Shown in pieces: positions 1 through 13,526 of a stretch of 64,000 bases of DNA. The stretch is taken from NCBI GenBank assembly GCA_013396525.1, contig VWYX01000725.1, forward strand, positions 248,001 through 312,000. Reading direction: 5' to 3'. The position numbers and the translations under genes are program-made. The first letter of the stretch is position 1. Each line of letters starts with the position of its first letter. The notes beneath the pieces were generated by a model. It had not been told where the DNA came from. It did no database searches and worked only from the letters and a program-made list of their open reading frames with translations. Origin of the DNA: Chaetorhynchus papuensis (Eukaryota; Chordata; Aves; Passeriformes; Rhipiduridae).

Positions 1-2931
1 GTGTCACTTGCCACAGATTGAAGTATCGATGGTAATTCCATCTCATAAAACAGTTTGTCTTTTTATTTGAAAATTTCAAAAACTTTGGCCCTTTTTTAAT
101 GAGTGCCTTTTTAGTTTTCCACTTGGAAACATTTTACTTCAGAAATGGCCTATATTTATAGGGGAGGGGAGAAGGGGAAAAGTAAAAATGGTTCACATCA
201 GATGTAAAAGTTTTAACCACAATGACTTTTGCAGAAAAAGAGGATTGAAATATTATTATACAAAAAAAAGGAAAAAAACCCCAACATCCTGAAATAGTTT
301 AATTAATTACCCTGTTAAGATAGAAAATTATAAAATTCCACAAAATCTGTCAGCCATCTAAATCTGAACTGTGAAAGTATCAGTATTAGGGAGCTTTTTC
401 CCTAATGTCAAACCTAAAACATCTTGACAGCAATTGAAGCCTGTTATTTCTTCTCCTACACAAAAGTTTTTGCAGAAAAAAGTTCTTTTTTTAAATCTAC
501 TTTTTATATGCTGCAGGCTCATTTTGGCTTCTCAGAATTAAACATCACCAGCAGGATGGACCATCAGATGTTCCTCTTTCTGTTGAAAATGAAATCTTTC
601 CTGTTGTCTGAGAACAGAGCCAGCTTCACACTGCATGAAACCTCCCAAACGATGAAGACAGCAGGGCTGATGCTGCTTTATCTTTTCCTGTTGCTGCTGT
701 TAGGAGAATTAAGAGCAAGAAAGGGACAGGAAAGAACTGACTAGAAGAGTAACCTCACAAGGAGAAAATGGTCTTTGGATGTTTCTCACCCAGCTGTTAT
801 TAAAAATGTACGTGCTAAGTACATATGGTCTCTTTTTCTGCAAACCTCATTTATATGAGCCTGAACCTTGCAGTTAGACCTGTGTAATCACACTGCAAGG
901 GTAGGACACAGCCATCACCCAGACCAGCCATGTCAAAAAGCTGCAGTTGCCACATTTATGCAAAACCAGTAGTAGAGCATAAATCAACTAAACCATTCCT
1001 TGCTGGCTGTTCTCTATAGCTTTAAGCCTCACCATGCCTCTTTTTTTAATATCAGTGTACAAGGAGGGTGGGGAACAGAAGCAGTGCTTTGGCCTCTTAA
1101 AGAGTCTTGGGACATGGCTAGAGATTGCCTGAACCATTTGTTAGCTTTGATCAAACTTCAGATGTTTGTGCAACATAAAGAGCACTCAGAAGGAAGGAAA
1201 AGTCCCTGTGTGAACCCATTTACATCATATGAGTTTACCTTTACGTGTAGACAGACACATAGAAACTGAATTATATAGGTGGAACTTATCAGAATAAGGT
1301 TTTCTGTAATTATTGGATACACTTTCTTATTCCTAGACCTCAGTGAACTTTGTAAGTCTTTGCTTCAGACTAATATCAACAACAGAGCTGCAAATAATCG
1401 CAAAAAATTATATGCATAGATTCATTTGGCATATACTCTCAAGATACCTGAAATTGTTGCTTGTTCTGTTCCCTTTGAAGTAGGAATCCTTTTTACTCTG
1501 CCTATTTCTGTATCCTTGTGATTGCAGCTGACTATTTAAATATGAAAGCAAAGCCGTACTATTTTGAATCTGATAAAACAGTCACCACTAAGCCTTTGAG
1601 ACCTGTTGTCACTTAAAAGTCTTCATTAGCAGTGGAAGAGCAGCTGCCTTGAAATATCTTCTTTAGCATCCAAGTTGTGCTGTTGGTCACATGTACTCCA
1701 GACAGATGGATCTACAGCCCATCAGTCCAGTAAATACTGATTCAATGGAAAGTCGCTCAATATTATCAGTAAATTTCAGAAGACACCAGCAAATTCATTT
1801 TGATATATTGGGCAGGTAGTGATGAATTAGCATGCAGAAACAGCAGCCCTCAGAATCAGGAAAAGTACAAAGTAAGTTCAAGCTGGGTGGATTTTGGACA
1901 GTGGGAAATAATAGCACTCTGAAAATGGCCTAAACAAAACAAATTTGCATAACATAAACTAAAAGATTAAAATGACATTCCCAAATTATGCTAATTCTGC
2001 AGCAGGAGTGATCCAGCAGTACATTTCAGCTCTACATTTAAAGTGTAGCAGCTTACAGCATTAGACTCTAATCCTTCCATGGGTAGACTTCTATGCTCAT
2101 ATGCTCATTCAGTGGATACCTGGATAGGACTGCTGCTGCAAGGAAATGACTGTTAGGAAAACAACATTTTTCAAAGAAATAAGTTTATTTGTTTCAGAAG
2201 ACTATTCAAATCTTTAATCTGAGATAAAAAATGCCTTTCAGTTATTTACTTCAAGACTGTAAAAGTAAGAGAAATAAAAACAATGAAAATATCTACATGG
2301 TATGTCTAATTTAAACCCCAGCTTTTCACAAAAAGTTCTTTAAAATCTATAGAGTTAATTGCTTAGCTGAGGTGCCCTTCACTCTGGAAAGTCTCAAAAG
2401 GTCTGCAAGGGAGACCTGTCCATTCTCAGCATGCTTGAAGCCCCTCAGTACATAATACATTTCATAAAATATAGATTGAAAAGACAGAAATGAACAGCCT
2501 TTGCCAGGTGAGTACATGATGTGTTTGGGTCAGCATAGTTTTCTTGTTCCACAGCAAAGTCACAGAGATAAGCTTAAATTATCATGGTTAATTATTTTGC
2601 CTGTGATGAGAAAGGTCTTTATCACTGCAAAAGTTATTCCACTTTAAAGAAGCAATTAAATATTTATCAAGCTATGAATCCAGACATTTATATCTTGTGT
2701 TTGGCCTGCAGAGTGAGTCTTTGTGGAAACAGTTTAAAATTTGCCAGAGCTGAGCAGCTCCACCAGAAAACGAAACCATGGGTATCTGCTTGCACTGTAG
2801 ACATGAGGGCAGCAGGGGAAATATTTGCACGGCTGTGTTCGGATTCCTCGGCAAACTCAAGCAGGGCACAGAGCTGATCTCAGAGATCCATCCTGCATGG
2901 ATACCAGAACCACGAGAGTTGCTTCCTTGAG
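1..2931. other. Intergenic sequence downstream of BRD1, nothing recognised
   Basis: AT-rich single-copy-looking DNA. The open frames here (up to about 106 codons) have low-complexity or unremarkable translations, no recognisable domains and no supporting splice structure. Confidence 0.6.
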
Positions 2932-4088
2932 TGGTGTGGGGGACTGACCCTGGCTGGGCACCAAGTGCCCACCAAAGCCACTCTGTCAGTCCCCTCCACA
3001 ACCGGACGGGGGAGAGAAAATGTAACAAAAGGCTCCTGGGTCGAGATAAAGACGGGGAGAGATCACTCGGCAGCTACAGGGAGAGATTACTCAGCTGTTT
3101 CATCAGCAGATCCCGGGCAAAACAGACTCAGCTTGGGGAAATTAGTTTAGTTTATTGTCATTCAAATCCAAGTAGGATCAGAAGAAATAAAATCTTAAAA
3201 CACCTTCCCACCCTTCCCTTCTTCCCAGGCTCAATTTCACTCCTTATCTCTTTACTTCCTCCCCACCAGCTGCACAGGGGGATGGGGAATGGGGGCTGTC
3301 ATGTCCATCTATCACACATTGTCCCTTGTCACTCCTTCCTCCTCAGAGGGGGGACTCCGCGCACCCTGCCCCTGCTCCAGCATGGGGTCCCTCCCCTGGA
3401 CCCCGTCCTCCCTGCGCTGCTCCAGCACAGACCCGCCACGAGGTCACAAGTCCTGACACCAAACCCGCTCCAGCCTGGGCTCCTCTCCCCCGGAGCCCAC
3501 AGGTCCGGCCAGGAGCCTGCTCCAGTGTGGGCTTCCCACGGGATCACAGCCTCCTCTGGGCATCCACCTGCCCTGGCATCGGTCTCCTCCATGGGCTGCA
3601 GGCGGATCTCTGCATCCCCCCGGACTCCAGGGGCTGTGGGTGGATCTCTGCATCCCCACGGACTCCAGGGGCTGTGGGTGGATCTCTGCATCCCCCCGGA
3701 CTCCAGGGGCTGTGGGTGGATCTCTGCATCCCCACGGACGCCATGGGCTGCAGGGACACAGCTGCCTCCCCATGGGCACCAGGGGCTGCAGGAGAATCCC
3801 AGCGGCGGTGCCTGGAGCACCTCCACCAGCTCCTGTTGTACTGCAGGGCTCTTTGGGCTCTTTCGCACATTCACTCTCCTCTTTCCAGCTGTTGTGCACC
3901 AGTTTTCCCCCCACTCCTTTTAAATCTGTTGTCCCAGAGGCACCACCACCATCACTGATGGGCTCAGCTTTGGCCAGCACCGGCTCTGTCTTGGAACCAG
4001 AGGGCATTGGCTTTATTAGACATGGGGGAACCTGGAACCTTCTCACAGGAGATGCCTCTGTAGCCCCTCTGCTACTAAAACCTTGCCA
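2932..4088 (-). mobile_element. Large solo-LTR-like element of an avian endogenous retrovirus
   Basis: A 1.16-kb GC-rich block in AT-rich surroundings. Read on the minus strand it begins TGGCAAGGTTTTAG and ends CCCCCACACCA, so it has TG...CA ends. A TATA-like TTTAAAAGG lies at 3916-3924 and AATAAA at 3151-3156. I recognise the overall sequence as a type of LTR dispersed in bird genomes. No gag/pol/env, primer-binding site or second LTR is next to it, so a solo LTR is likely. It holds four tandem 38-bp repeats. No target-site duplication was evident. Boundaries and family are uncertain. Confidence 0.6.
3605..3756. repeat. Four 38-bp tandem repeats inside the LTR
   Basis: Units begin at 3605, 3643, 3681 and 3719 with the shared start GATCTCTGCATCCCC. 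The last unit diverges at its end. Because 38 is not a multiple of three, the array reads in all frames and creates long spurious open frames on both strands, including a 330-codon one. Confidence 0.9.
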
Positions 4089-6640
4089 CTCCAATCCAAT
4101 GCAATGGATTAAATGGGCCCCAGAACATTCATTTTCAAAGCCAGTGTCAAAATTTCTCTATTTCATGCAAGCAGGGGATTCAGCAAGTGACCTTTTTGAT
4201 AAAACAAACTTTTTAAAACTGAAAAGTTGTTTAAAGCTTAATGACCTAGATTTATCATTTGCCAGCAACTCTTCCTCAGAGAACAAGTCAGGATTTAATT
4301 ATGTCCCACCCTAGAGATTCCCATGACCTTCTAAATAGTTAACTTTCATAATTTAGTCTTAGAACATTGTAATCTTTCTCTGCCAAAGGCCTATTGATAT
4401 TGCTATTGTCTACGTGATCCTGAGGCACCACTAGCAGTAAGTCTACTCTGTGGCTGCAGTTACTGTTGAAGGACACAGCAAACTCCCTCTCAGTTGTGGA
4501 CTGCATGAATCAAACCCTGGCAAATAGTAATAAATTGAGTGAACAGACTGATTTTATATATTACAATATTTTTTATTCAAGTGGTCCATTATAAAAAAAG
4601 AGGGTTTTATCTAAAAAGCATTAGTTTACCAAAATAAATTGGACATGAGCCAGTTCTGCATACTCTGCAGAATGCAGGCATATTTACTGAAGAACAAACT
4701 GTTTTAATTACCTTTACATTGTTTGTATATATTTCTTCTGTTTGAACTACTAGTTGCAGAATATTGTCTGGAAATCAGGAGCTTTGAAGACTTGCATTTG
4801 TCTGTAATGTGCATTGTTTTAAAATAGGTAATATAAGAAATCCAACCAAGCAGCTAATTTAAATTTTCATATTGCATACGTATTGTCACACAACTGTAAA
4901 TGCTACTTGTCAAAAATCCAGACTGCTCACTTCAGCAAGCCTGTTTGGGTGCACAGATCAGGATCCGGCTGAACCGGTTCTTGTGCTCCTTCCTACTCTC
5001 ACGTTGTGCAATGGCAAAGGACGCTGAAGATATCTTCAGTTTGTTCACCTCCTTTGGAGTTTACAATTTCATTTCCCCCCTCACAACAGAGGAGAAATAA
5101 AATCAGCTAAAGGGAAATCTGACAATGACTGTTTAAAACAGGGCCCTAGGAAATCTGAAAGATGAAGCAAGAGGGAAAATGGAAAGCAGGGCCACATCCT
5201 CTTCATTTCTGTCTCCAGACAGTTACTTTTACAGTCCCACCCTTGGGAAAGATTATCAGCAATTATAACGGATGAGCAGAGAGAGGGGGAGCAACAAAAC
5301 ACAAACAAGTAAACAAGTAAGCAAACAACCTTAACAGAGTAAGAGTCAGATTTTCGAGTCAGTTTTAGATTTTTGCTGCAAAAATTTTGGTCCATGGCTG
5401 TAATTTTTCAGTGACGATATATGAATTTTAGCCCAAGCCTTAAGGCTGGGCAAAATTCAGCCCATTAAGGCATCTGCATTTTGCTTCTGAGGGAAAACTA
5501 TTTAACTAAGGTTGAACTCATATAGTGAAAATGAATTATGTTTGTGACACACATATAAGCAGTTTATAATTTTACTGTGTTTTCACAATAAGCTGGTCTT
5601 AATGAGAAAAGTTTTCCACAAGAAAAATTATGCCTAACATAGTTCTCCTATCTCTTTGTAGTATATTTGTACTAAATGAGCAGCTCATCCTTCAGAAAGA
5701 AGTACTCAAATCCCTTAAAGACCCTGTGCTAATTCCCTGCTATCATTTGATTAAAACTCGGTGCCTCCACTTTTCCAAAATAAGATTTTTTTTTCTCTTT
5801 TTACTACTTTAACACGTATTTAGGGAATAATACTTAACAACCTTTTTGCCCAGAAATCTAGCAGTATGGAATTAACTTACACAAAATGTTAAAACATTCA
5901 TATTTTTATCAGCACATAAAGAAATGGAAATGGAGTTTCTAAATGAAGCAGAGACTGGTAAAACCCCATTACTTTCATCTGTAAACACAGCACAGATGAA
6001 TTTAAACTCTTTAACTACACACACTATTTGCTTTGGTAGTCCCCAAATGTATTCCCAGGACGCACAGTAGAACTTCTATTTATTTCAATCCTGTCATGGC
6101 ATACCCATATAGATTGGACACTGGGAACAATTGGTACCAGCAGTCAATATAACAGTAAATAGATTAAGATCAATTAGTATCTGTTGAATAAGAAAAGGTT
6201 TTATATTGTGTTTCACATCTGCAGCACAGGAGAAGAAATTAGGTAGAATCAAGATTTATGGGTAGGAAAGAGACCAAGATAAATAAATGCACTGAAGCAA
6301 AATTTTTTGATATAATTTTTAGACTGGGTTTGGGAACAACTTTGATTTTCATTGAAGCAAATTCATTTCAACAAGGCTTTTTTTTAGAAGGCTTCCTATT
6401 TACAGAATGGATGGCTGGTCGGGGTAACAGCCCAAGTTCAGTGTCCACAGGATGAAATGGGAATCTGAGTCTCCCATATCCCATAGGGCTGCTCTACCCA
6501 CAGAACTGTGGACTATTCTAACAAGAGGTTAGAGGATTTCTGCCTTAAAATAAAAATTAAAAATTTACCATAACAAGACCATTGATGCTGATGTAAAATG
6601 AAAGCAAATTGAAAAAAATCCTGAACTTTTGTACTTTTTG
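4089..6640. other. Intergenic, nothing recognised
   Basis: AT-rich sequence without a recognisable gene or RNA. Open frames are at most about 104 codons and show no family signature. Confidence 0.55.
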
Positions 6641-6760
6641 CTGTCTAATCTTGACCCACAAGTTTTCTCACTTTTGCTCCTCCTCTGCCCACCCACATCC
6701 CACAGGGAGTGACAGAGCAGCTCTGTGGGTGCTCTGCTGCTTGCTGGGGTCAGCACAACA
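6641..6760 (+). mobile_element. 3' fragment of an avian LTR
   Basis: The stretch beginning at CTTGACCCACAAGTTTTCTC and running through a C-rich block to a GGGGTCAGCACAACA-like end resembles the 3' ends of the LTRs at 18399-18999 and 25176-25738. Only the terminal portion is recognisable; the 5' part is lost or too diverged. Confidence 0.6.
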
Positions 6761-9700
6761 CACTCCTCTTCTGACAAAATTCACTGAGCAGCTGAGCCTG
6801 TGATTAAATCCCAAATCTATCAACTGACTAAAAAAGAAGACATAATTTTGCCACTGAGGCAGAAATGTGTTCAGTTTGATTCCTAGCTGTGTCCCAGGCT
6901 TTCTCTGTGGCCCTGGACAATCTGAATTGCTACTGTCCTAGGTTAATTCAGTAAATTTCCACCAACAGGAGTTTGACCAAAACTAATGTAATAGCAGCAG
7001 CAGCAACACTAAGCCATGTATTGCTTTTGTCTTGATCTAGAACTGTTTTCCTTCTTTTATTTTAATTATTTTAATTATTTAATTATTTATTTTAATTAAT
7101 CAGTAAGAGGTTGTCTAAACTTGTAGCCAAACAGACTGTGGTTTTATGTTATAGAAAATCCCATGAAGACAAGAAAAGACAGTGGTAATTTGATTATGTG
7201 TGCTTGAGAGGACCAACATCTACTGCAAAGGTTTCCTGTGTTCTCTTGCTGCAAATGCAACAGCTAAGGAGGCTCAGCTTCAGCTTTGCAGCTGTGTTTG
7301 TTCTTTAGTTGGTAATTGTACACATACAGCTGACATTAAAGAGACTTTTGAATACGAAATCTAATACGAACTGCAGGCTGTCCCCAAAAGTAATTTTTGG
7401 AGAGACAGGTAATAAAACAGACTTGTGTAGTTCATTAGCTACACCTAACCTGTCTGAATACATCACTGTCAACTCTAGTAACCTTGGACACAGAAGACAG
7501 TGTCACACTAACCAAGATTAATGAAACTACTGAACGTTAAATATAAAATAAGACCAGAGTTTTCAAAACTAAAACTTTTTGTTGCTGAGGTGTTAAAATG
7601 CTAATGGTTTATTTTTATGCAAGTAGCTTAGATGAAGCATGGGAGATTTGATAGACACTTTGAACAATTGCAGTAATAAGCAGCATGAACAGTCTCTGGC
7701 ATACAAGGCTCTGGAGGAGGTGTCATGTGAATATCTGCTGCTGTTACTGTCTTTGACCTTATTTTTTTTTAATTCTAACTCTAAACTGAGAATCCTGCTC
7801 TCATTCTCTATGCAGCCTCCTTTTCCTTGCCTAGGAATTAGGACTTTTAAAATAAAAACTATTTTCCTGTTGTCAGTTCTTTACCTCTTCAGTTTTCTTT
7901 ACATTTTTCTTATTTTTTCTGGTTGACAGGCATAGTCTCTGATAAATCAAATAATTCAGTAACTCCTCTTAACTGCTAACATTCTGTCTTACTCTTTATT
8001 TTGATGAGAAGTATTTTTCACTCCCTTATGTTTCATGGGTTTTTTTAATTAAGATAATTGTATTGTCTTATTTTCCTCATAAAATGGTTTCCTTATAAAA
8101 TTTTCCTTATAGAAATGCTAAACAGAAAACCTTAAGCAGCAACACTTCATGAACACCTAATCTTAAATTATTCCTTAAATGAGTCCTAAGAAAAGAAGAA
8201 ATGATTGGTTTTCTTACAACTAAAGTAATTTACAGTGTTACAATACCTTTGTGAATTCTGCACACCGAAAAATCAGTCTTCAAAGTCCCAAAATCCTACA
8301 AGTTTCATGGTAAAAAATTGCTAATGTTTTTCAATAGTTCCCTACTGATTATTGACAAAAATTACTCATATTCCTGTAGCTCTTTACCTACCTGAGCATG
8401 AGCATCAAGTTTCCATGGCCCTAAAGCAAAACTACAAAAGAGGTGCATTATCAACTTTTTTTAACAAGGGCTAGGAGTCTGAAAAAATTAACTGTCAAAA
8501 TTCAAAAAACAGTGACAGATAAAGCCCAAAAATCAGTCAACACAACTCCAATCCTTCATCATCTTTGCACCATCTATTAGCAACTCTGTTTTCCCATTAA
8601 AATGACAGGTGTAGATTCTCCTTTGTCCTCCTTGTACTTTCCATGCATTTAGATAAGCTTTTTCTGTGGTATTTTGGGGTTTTTTTATAAGGATGTAAAA
8701 ATTCTTCTCCTCCTAAAGCCAAGTATGGAGGAGTGAAGGACCCAGTAACCGACCACAGGAGAGGAAGATGTGTGAGCATTCCTAACCCATCTTCTTAGGC
8801 CAAACCTACCTGGGGCTGTTGGCAGGGAAGCTGAACAGAGAGTGCAGTTACACCTCCCTAGAATTCACAAAGGGAAGCAGAGAATGGCTCCAGACAGCTG
8901 AGACCACACCAAAAATGCAGTTTAATAGGGGAGGTGAGAAAAGTAGTTATCAATACATAAAGCTTCATATAAAGAGGAGCAACTAAAGACCGGACATGGA
9001 AACTATTCACATTAATCCACATTAGCCCAGTAAGCTGAGACCTCCCTGGTTTGCTGACAGTGCTGCAGTGAAGGCTTCAAAACAGACGATCAAAAACTGA
9101 GCTGAGCTTGGAGGAACTGTGAAAATAAAAGGCAGCAGAGCAGCACAAAGGCAGAACACCAGCAGTGTGATGAGAAGATATGTGATATCACAGGGATTAA
9201 CTTTAAAAATTTAAAGAATATTTTAAATTATTAAAAGAAAAATAAAATTCTTATTCTGTCATCTCTCTCCATGTAGTATAAGCAGACAATACAACAGGGT
9301 GACTACAATCACTGCAGTGTTAGTTTAACACATGGAAACAATTGAAAAAGCTCGTGAATAAAGTACAGCTGCTGAGATCTTGTATTTTCTTTCCTGACCA
9401 TCAGAAATTTGATAGCAGTTTCTGTGCACAGCCAATAAAGTTGAATAAGCAGGCAGGTAAAAACAAATTTACAGCCCCTTCCCATCAAATAGCAACTCCC
9501 AAAAGTTTAAAAAGAGTTTATCATCTTCGTGTGATTCCAAAATATTATTTTTCAAACTTTCACTACCTTGAATTTACTCTTTTTTCTACATTAAAAGTTT
9601 TAGAAGGCACAGATCTTCCAAGGAAGAACAGATAAAACAGGTAAGTCATAGCCACTGAATGATGTTAAACAAAAATCTAAACAAGGTAACCCAAAGGTGC

Positions 9701-12164
9701 TAAGCAGGATGTGAACAGCAAATGTGTCCTCCATTTACATTTCACTTCTGTATTTTTTGTTACAGACATACCAGGGGTGAGAAAGTTTTTTCTCACATAG
9801 ACAACAAACTTTAGCCATATGATCACACATCTGAGATGAATTTGATTCCCTTACACATATCCTCAAAACAACCTCCCCTTGCCGGGCTGCAGGACAGAGC
9901 AACTGTCTCATCTGGAACCTTCACCTCCTTGAGTATTTCTGTTACTTGACGTGTTTGACTCGCACTGTGCTACCAGCAGCAACCACCTCTGAGTCCTCTG
10001 CTAACACTACAGAAGGCAACTGCGAAAATAAAATCAACAACTAAATAACAGTGTAAGAAGTTACCCATCTGTCACTTGCAATTAGACATGAGAGCCAGAA
10101 AATCCAGAGCTATCTGTCCTCTGTACTAGCTCTAGTTAAAACTGAGCATTCCCAAACCGCCCCACGTGCAGCAAGAACAGAGAAAGCTACTTTTGATGGA
10201 CTAGAAATACTAGAAGCAAAAAAGACTGTTTGTAAGCTGGAAGTTTTAACAGCAGGATTTTGAAAAGGAAAAGCTGAGTACTTAGTTTGTGGGTGTTGAT
10301 AATCTGTGTGTGCATTGCTCCCTCTAGTGTAAAAGACAAAAAATCACAACAAACATTCCCCAAAAAATCACTGAGGCTGGTAACACACCTTTTAAAAAAA
10401 CATTTTTCTCTAGTCACATTTCCCCCCTAAATATTTATAACATAATTGCTCATATTTTGATACAAGAAAAGACATTTTCACATCGTTTCAGCTGATGATG
10501 TGGATCTCTCACACTTCTATTAACAGGTAATGATCCCACCAGAACTGAGCAGTGAATGTGCAAACTTACACCTTATGCTTACAACTGTAACATCCCCAAG
10601 AAGTTGGCAAGCCAGAATGCGGTGTTCCCTTTTTTCTCTCCACTAGAATATGGATTTCCACTCTATGTTGTTATTATTACATCACAGAACAACCTGGTCT
10701 AAAATGTAGTGAAGCACACTCCGATGTGCATGTATTCATCCCACTACTGTATCTGGTTAGGCCCTGGAATTTGGAAATAAAGCAGCTTTGGAGCTCAGAT
10801 TTCCTTTCCTGAGTAGGTATGAAATCCCTTAAAAGCACTCAAGTCACACCAAAGACTGGCAAGTCTGAGAAATTATCTTAGACTTTAACCCAATCTCAAG
10901 AGCCACTGGATGACACTGGACTGCATCACAAGAGAATATGGAATAGCAGCCGACGCTGCTGCAGCCTCCTCTCAGACAGGATCTGGGAAGAATTCCTGCA
11001 ACAGTTTCAATCATATTTCCGTAACAAAAATAAACTAGACTTTCACGCCAGTTTCATCAGAAGAAGACGCAGTGTGCTTTGTCAGGATACTTAACAGGCT
11101 TCTTTTAATCAGTGAAGTTTTCCAGCCTAAAATTCTCCTGAAAATTCTGCATACAGTCCCCTGTAAGATGAAGGCAGAACATTTTCCTACTCCAAGAACT
11201 GATGAAAACATCTCTGAACATAAAAGCCTCAGAAGTCTGAGCAAAATTCAAACTAAAGCTTTCACTGAAGATGTGATTAAAAAAACCATTCCAAAATAAT
11301 TAAATTAATGCTGTGCTTTTGTTTACAAAAGATGAGCTCTTTCCTTCGATGTTGCTAGCGTGAGAATCAACTGAGAATGTAGGAAGCCTTCTGAAGAATC
11401 ATTTTGCAACTGAATGGATACTCTTTTTTTGGCACTTCATATTTCACAGGTATCAACATTCTCATCATACAGGTACCATCACCTTGCAACTTCTGTTGTG
11501 ACTGCATTTCAGCTTTCCAAGGTCCGAGACACAGAAAACGCCCATTTCTCTGTGTGCCAGAATGAGGCTGTGAATCATTATCTAGTTTTACCCACACAAA
11601 ATCTGAGTGTATTTTGTGGAATCAGCCTGAAATAAAATCTGATGCAGGGTATTTTTTTTTGAAAACCCTTAACAGAGTCCTAATAACGACAAGTGGTTCT
11701 ACTGTCTCAACATTGCCCCAGTTAAGCTCCATTGCCTTTAAAGAATGGATATATGGCAGACTCTTGAAGTCATTATACACTTTTATTTAATGCAAACAAC
11801 CAGATTTTTATTTTTCTAACTGTTGTGGCTGTTGTGGCCATGAGAGCAGCACACTTCAATGAAGCTTTTTCCAGGGTACCTGCCATCACTGTTCTCCCTA
11901 AAGCTGTGTTTGCTGTCAAGTCTGAGAAAACCATTGGCTTGATAATTTCTGAAATTTATCCAACTCATCCTTAATTACCAGAGTCCATCACAGGCAACTG
12001 GTCTCAGCTAACTGGAATACCTCCTATGCCAAGGGGGCAGTAAAGACAATGCTGGGTGCCACAGGAGAATATTCAGCTTCTTGGCCTAGTGCCTCTGGAA
12101 CAGCTCAGCCATCGAGTAAGAAAACGGGCACTGCAGCAAAATCTCAGGGGCTAAATTCAGGACA
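6761..12164. other. Intergenic, nothing recognised
   Basis: AT-rich, including an (ATTTT/AATT)-rich patch just upstream at about 7055-7100. No exon with credible splice sites and protein similarity was seen on either strand. Any gene beyond BRD1 must lie outside the window. Confidence 0.5.
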
Positions 12165-12187
12165 AAATTTACAGTTCAGAAAGAAAT

Positions 12188-12193
12188 TTTATT
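12188..12193 (-). terminator. Candidate distal poly(A) signal of BRD1
   Basis: AATAAA on the minus strand, about 1.7 kb after the stop codon, followed by a TGTAAATTTTGTCC-like stretch at a distance typical of a downstream element. Three other AATAAA hexamers lie closer to the stop, so use of this one is not proven. Confidence 0.4.
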
Positions 12194-13195
12194 TCAAGCT
12201 TCTACGGGGGTATTACAAACAATAGAGAATAAAAACATTAAAAACTATTTAAAAAGTAATTGTCCCTTTAAAATAAAGATTCAAGCAGGTTTAACAATGA
12301 AGTATGCTATTCAATGAAGTTTAAAAAAAAAAAGATTTAAAAAGTATTGGTTTTGCTGTATTTGCTAATCCTTTATAAAAAAGCTGGGCATAAATACTTC
12401 GTGCATTCATATGCATTATTTGGTGTTTCATATTATATAACTTGGTACAGTATTTACGATATCACTGCAAAAGAGTTCAAACACAGTGCATTTATAAATA
12501 ATGGAGCCATTATAAATCACATTGCAAACATACCTTGCCATTTTCATTGTTACAAATTCAGTATCTCAGTGAAGGTAGGAATAAAGTAGCTACAACAATC
12601 AATATCTTGACTTTATTTTTTTTTCTTTTTAATATAAAAATGCAGTTCTGGAAACCCACCCTCCTTCTTCCCCCTGCCCAAACATAATGCTTTACTTCTT
12701 AAAAATAAAAATAAAGTACTAATTCTATATACATCACATGTACCATACAAAAATGTATCCAAAGTTTCTATTGCTACCAAAGTGTTCTAAATTAAAAGTT
12801 ACATAAATCCCCTCATTGGAAACAAAGATTACAAGTTACCAAAAAACCAAATTACACACAAACCATCAAGTTATTTTATACAATTTCCAATACATTTTTC
12901 TCCCAAAGCAAGTTGTCTTCTCATGTGCCTGTATAAAAATGCATATCAATATATTTGTCAATTTTATTTTTCATTATAAAGCAAATTAATACATTTTCTA
13001 CAATAAATAAAACAGAGGGAGGCACAAATATCAACAAAATTAAACCAATGGGAGATAAATGGGATATGGTTTTGACAGAAAGAATGTGCTTGCAGGCTTT
13101 AAGCCAGGTTTGTTTAAAACAATAACAACCTTAATTCATTTTGGGCAACAATGGAGTGTTTTTGGTGATTTGCAAGTGATGTACATAGTATAATT

Positions 13196-13201
13196 TTTAT
13201 T
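13196..13201 (-). terminator. Candidate proximal poly(A) signal of BRD1
   Basis: AATAAA on the minus strand, about 0.7 kb after the stop codon. It is the first canonical signal downstream and would give a short 3'UTR. Confidence 0.35.
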
Positions 13202-13498
13202 GATGTCTTTCTCACAAAGTACCCTCCAAAATAAGTCAACTTCCTTTCTTAAAATACATATTTGTAATTGTAAATTTACATCAATCTTAAATATGTGGTA
13301 CTTTGTGCAAAGAGCAACAATTTACACAAACATTCAGAAGTCTTTTTCAGAAGCTACAGACCACGGAAGAAATGATACAAGCAGCACCATACTGTATATG
13401 ATTTAGGCAAACATATATTTGATGCCATTTTGATATTAGGCTTTAAGATCCACTAAACACCTTAAGCTGGAAGATGGTGCTTAGGTAACTTAACCTCA

Positions 13499-13526
13499 GA
13501 AAGAAAGAAAGAAAGAAAGAAAGAAG
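13499..13526. repeat. (GAAA)n microsatellite in the presumed 3'UTR
   Basis: Six perfect GAAA units followed by GAAG. The BRD1 transcript would carry it as a TTTC pyrimidine tract about 370 bases after the stop codon. Confidence 0.9.

Noticed and set aside
424..1269. Open frames of about 90-106 codons near the window start
   Set aside because: No recognisable domain, no splice structure and ordinary AT-rich composition; chance open frames are expected at this length.
3605..3756. CRISPR-like repeat array
   Set aside because: Units are head-to-tail with no spacers, in a vertebrate LTR.
2931..3958. Long open frames (up to 330 codons) on both strands around 2.9-4.3 kb
   Set aside because: They arise from the GC-rich LTR and its 38-bp tandem array. 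The same repeat is read in several frames and on both strands, and no protein family is visible.
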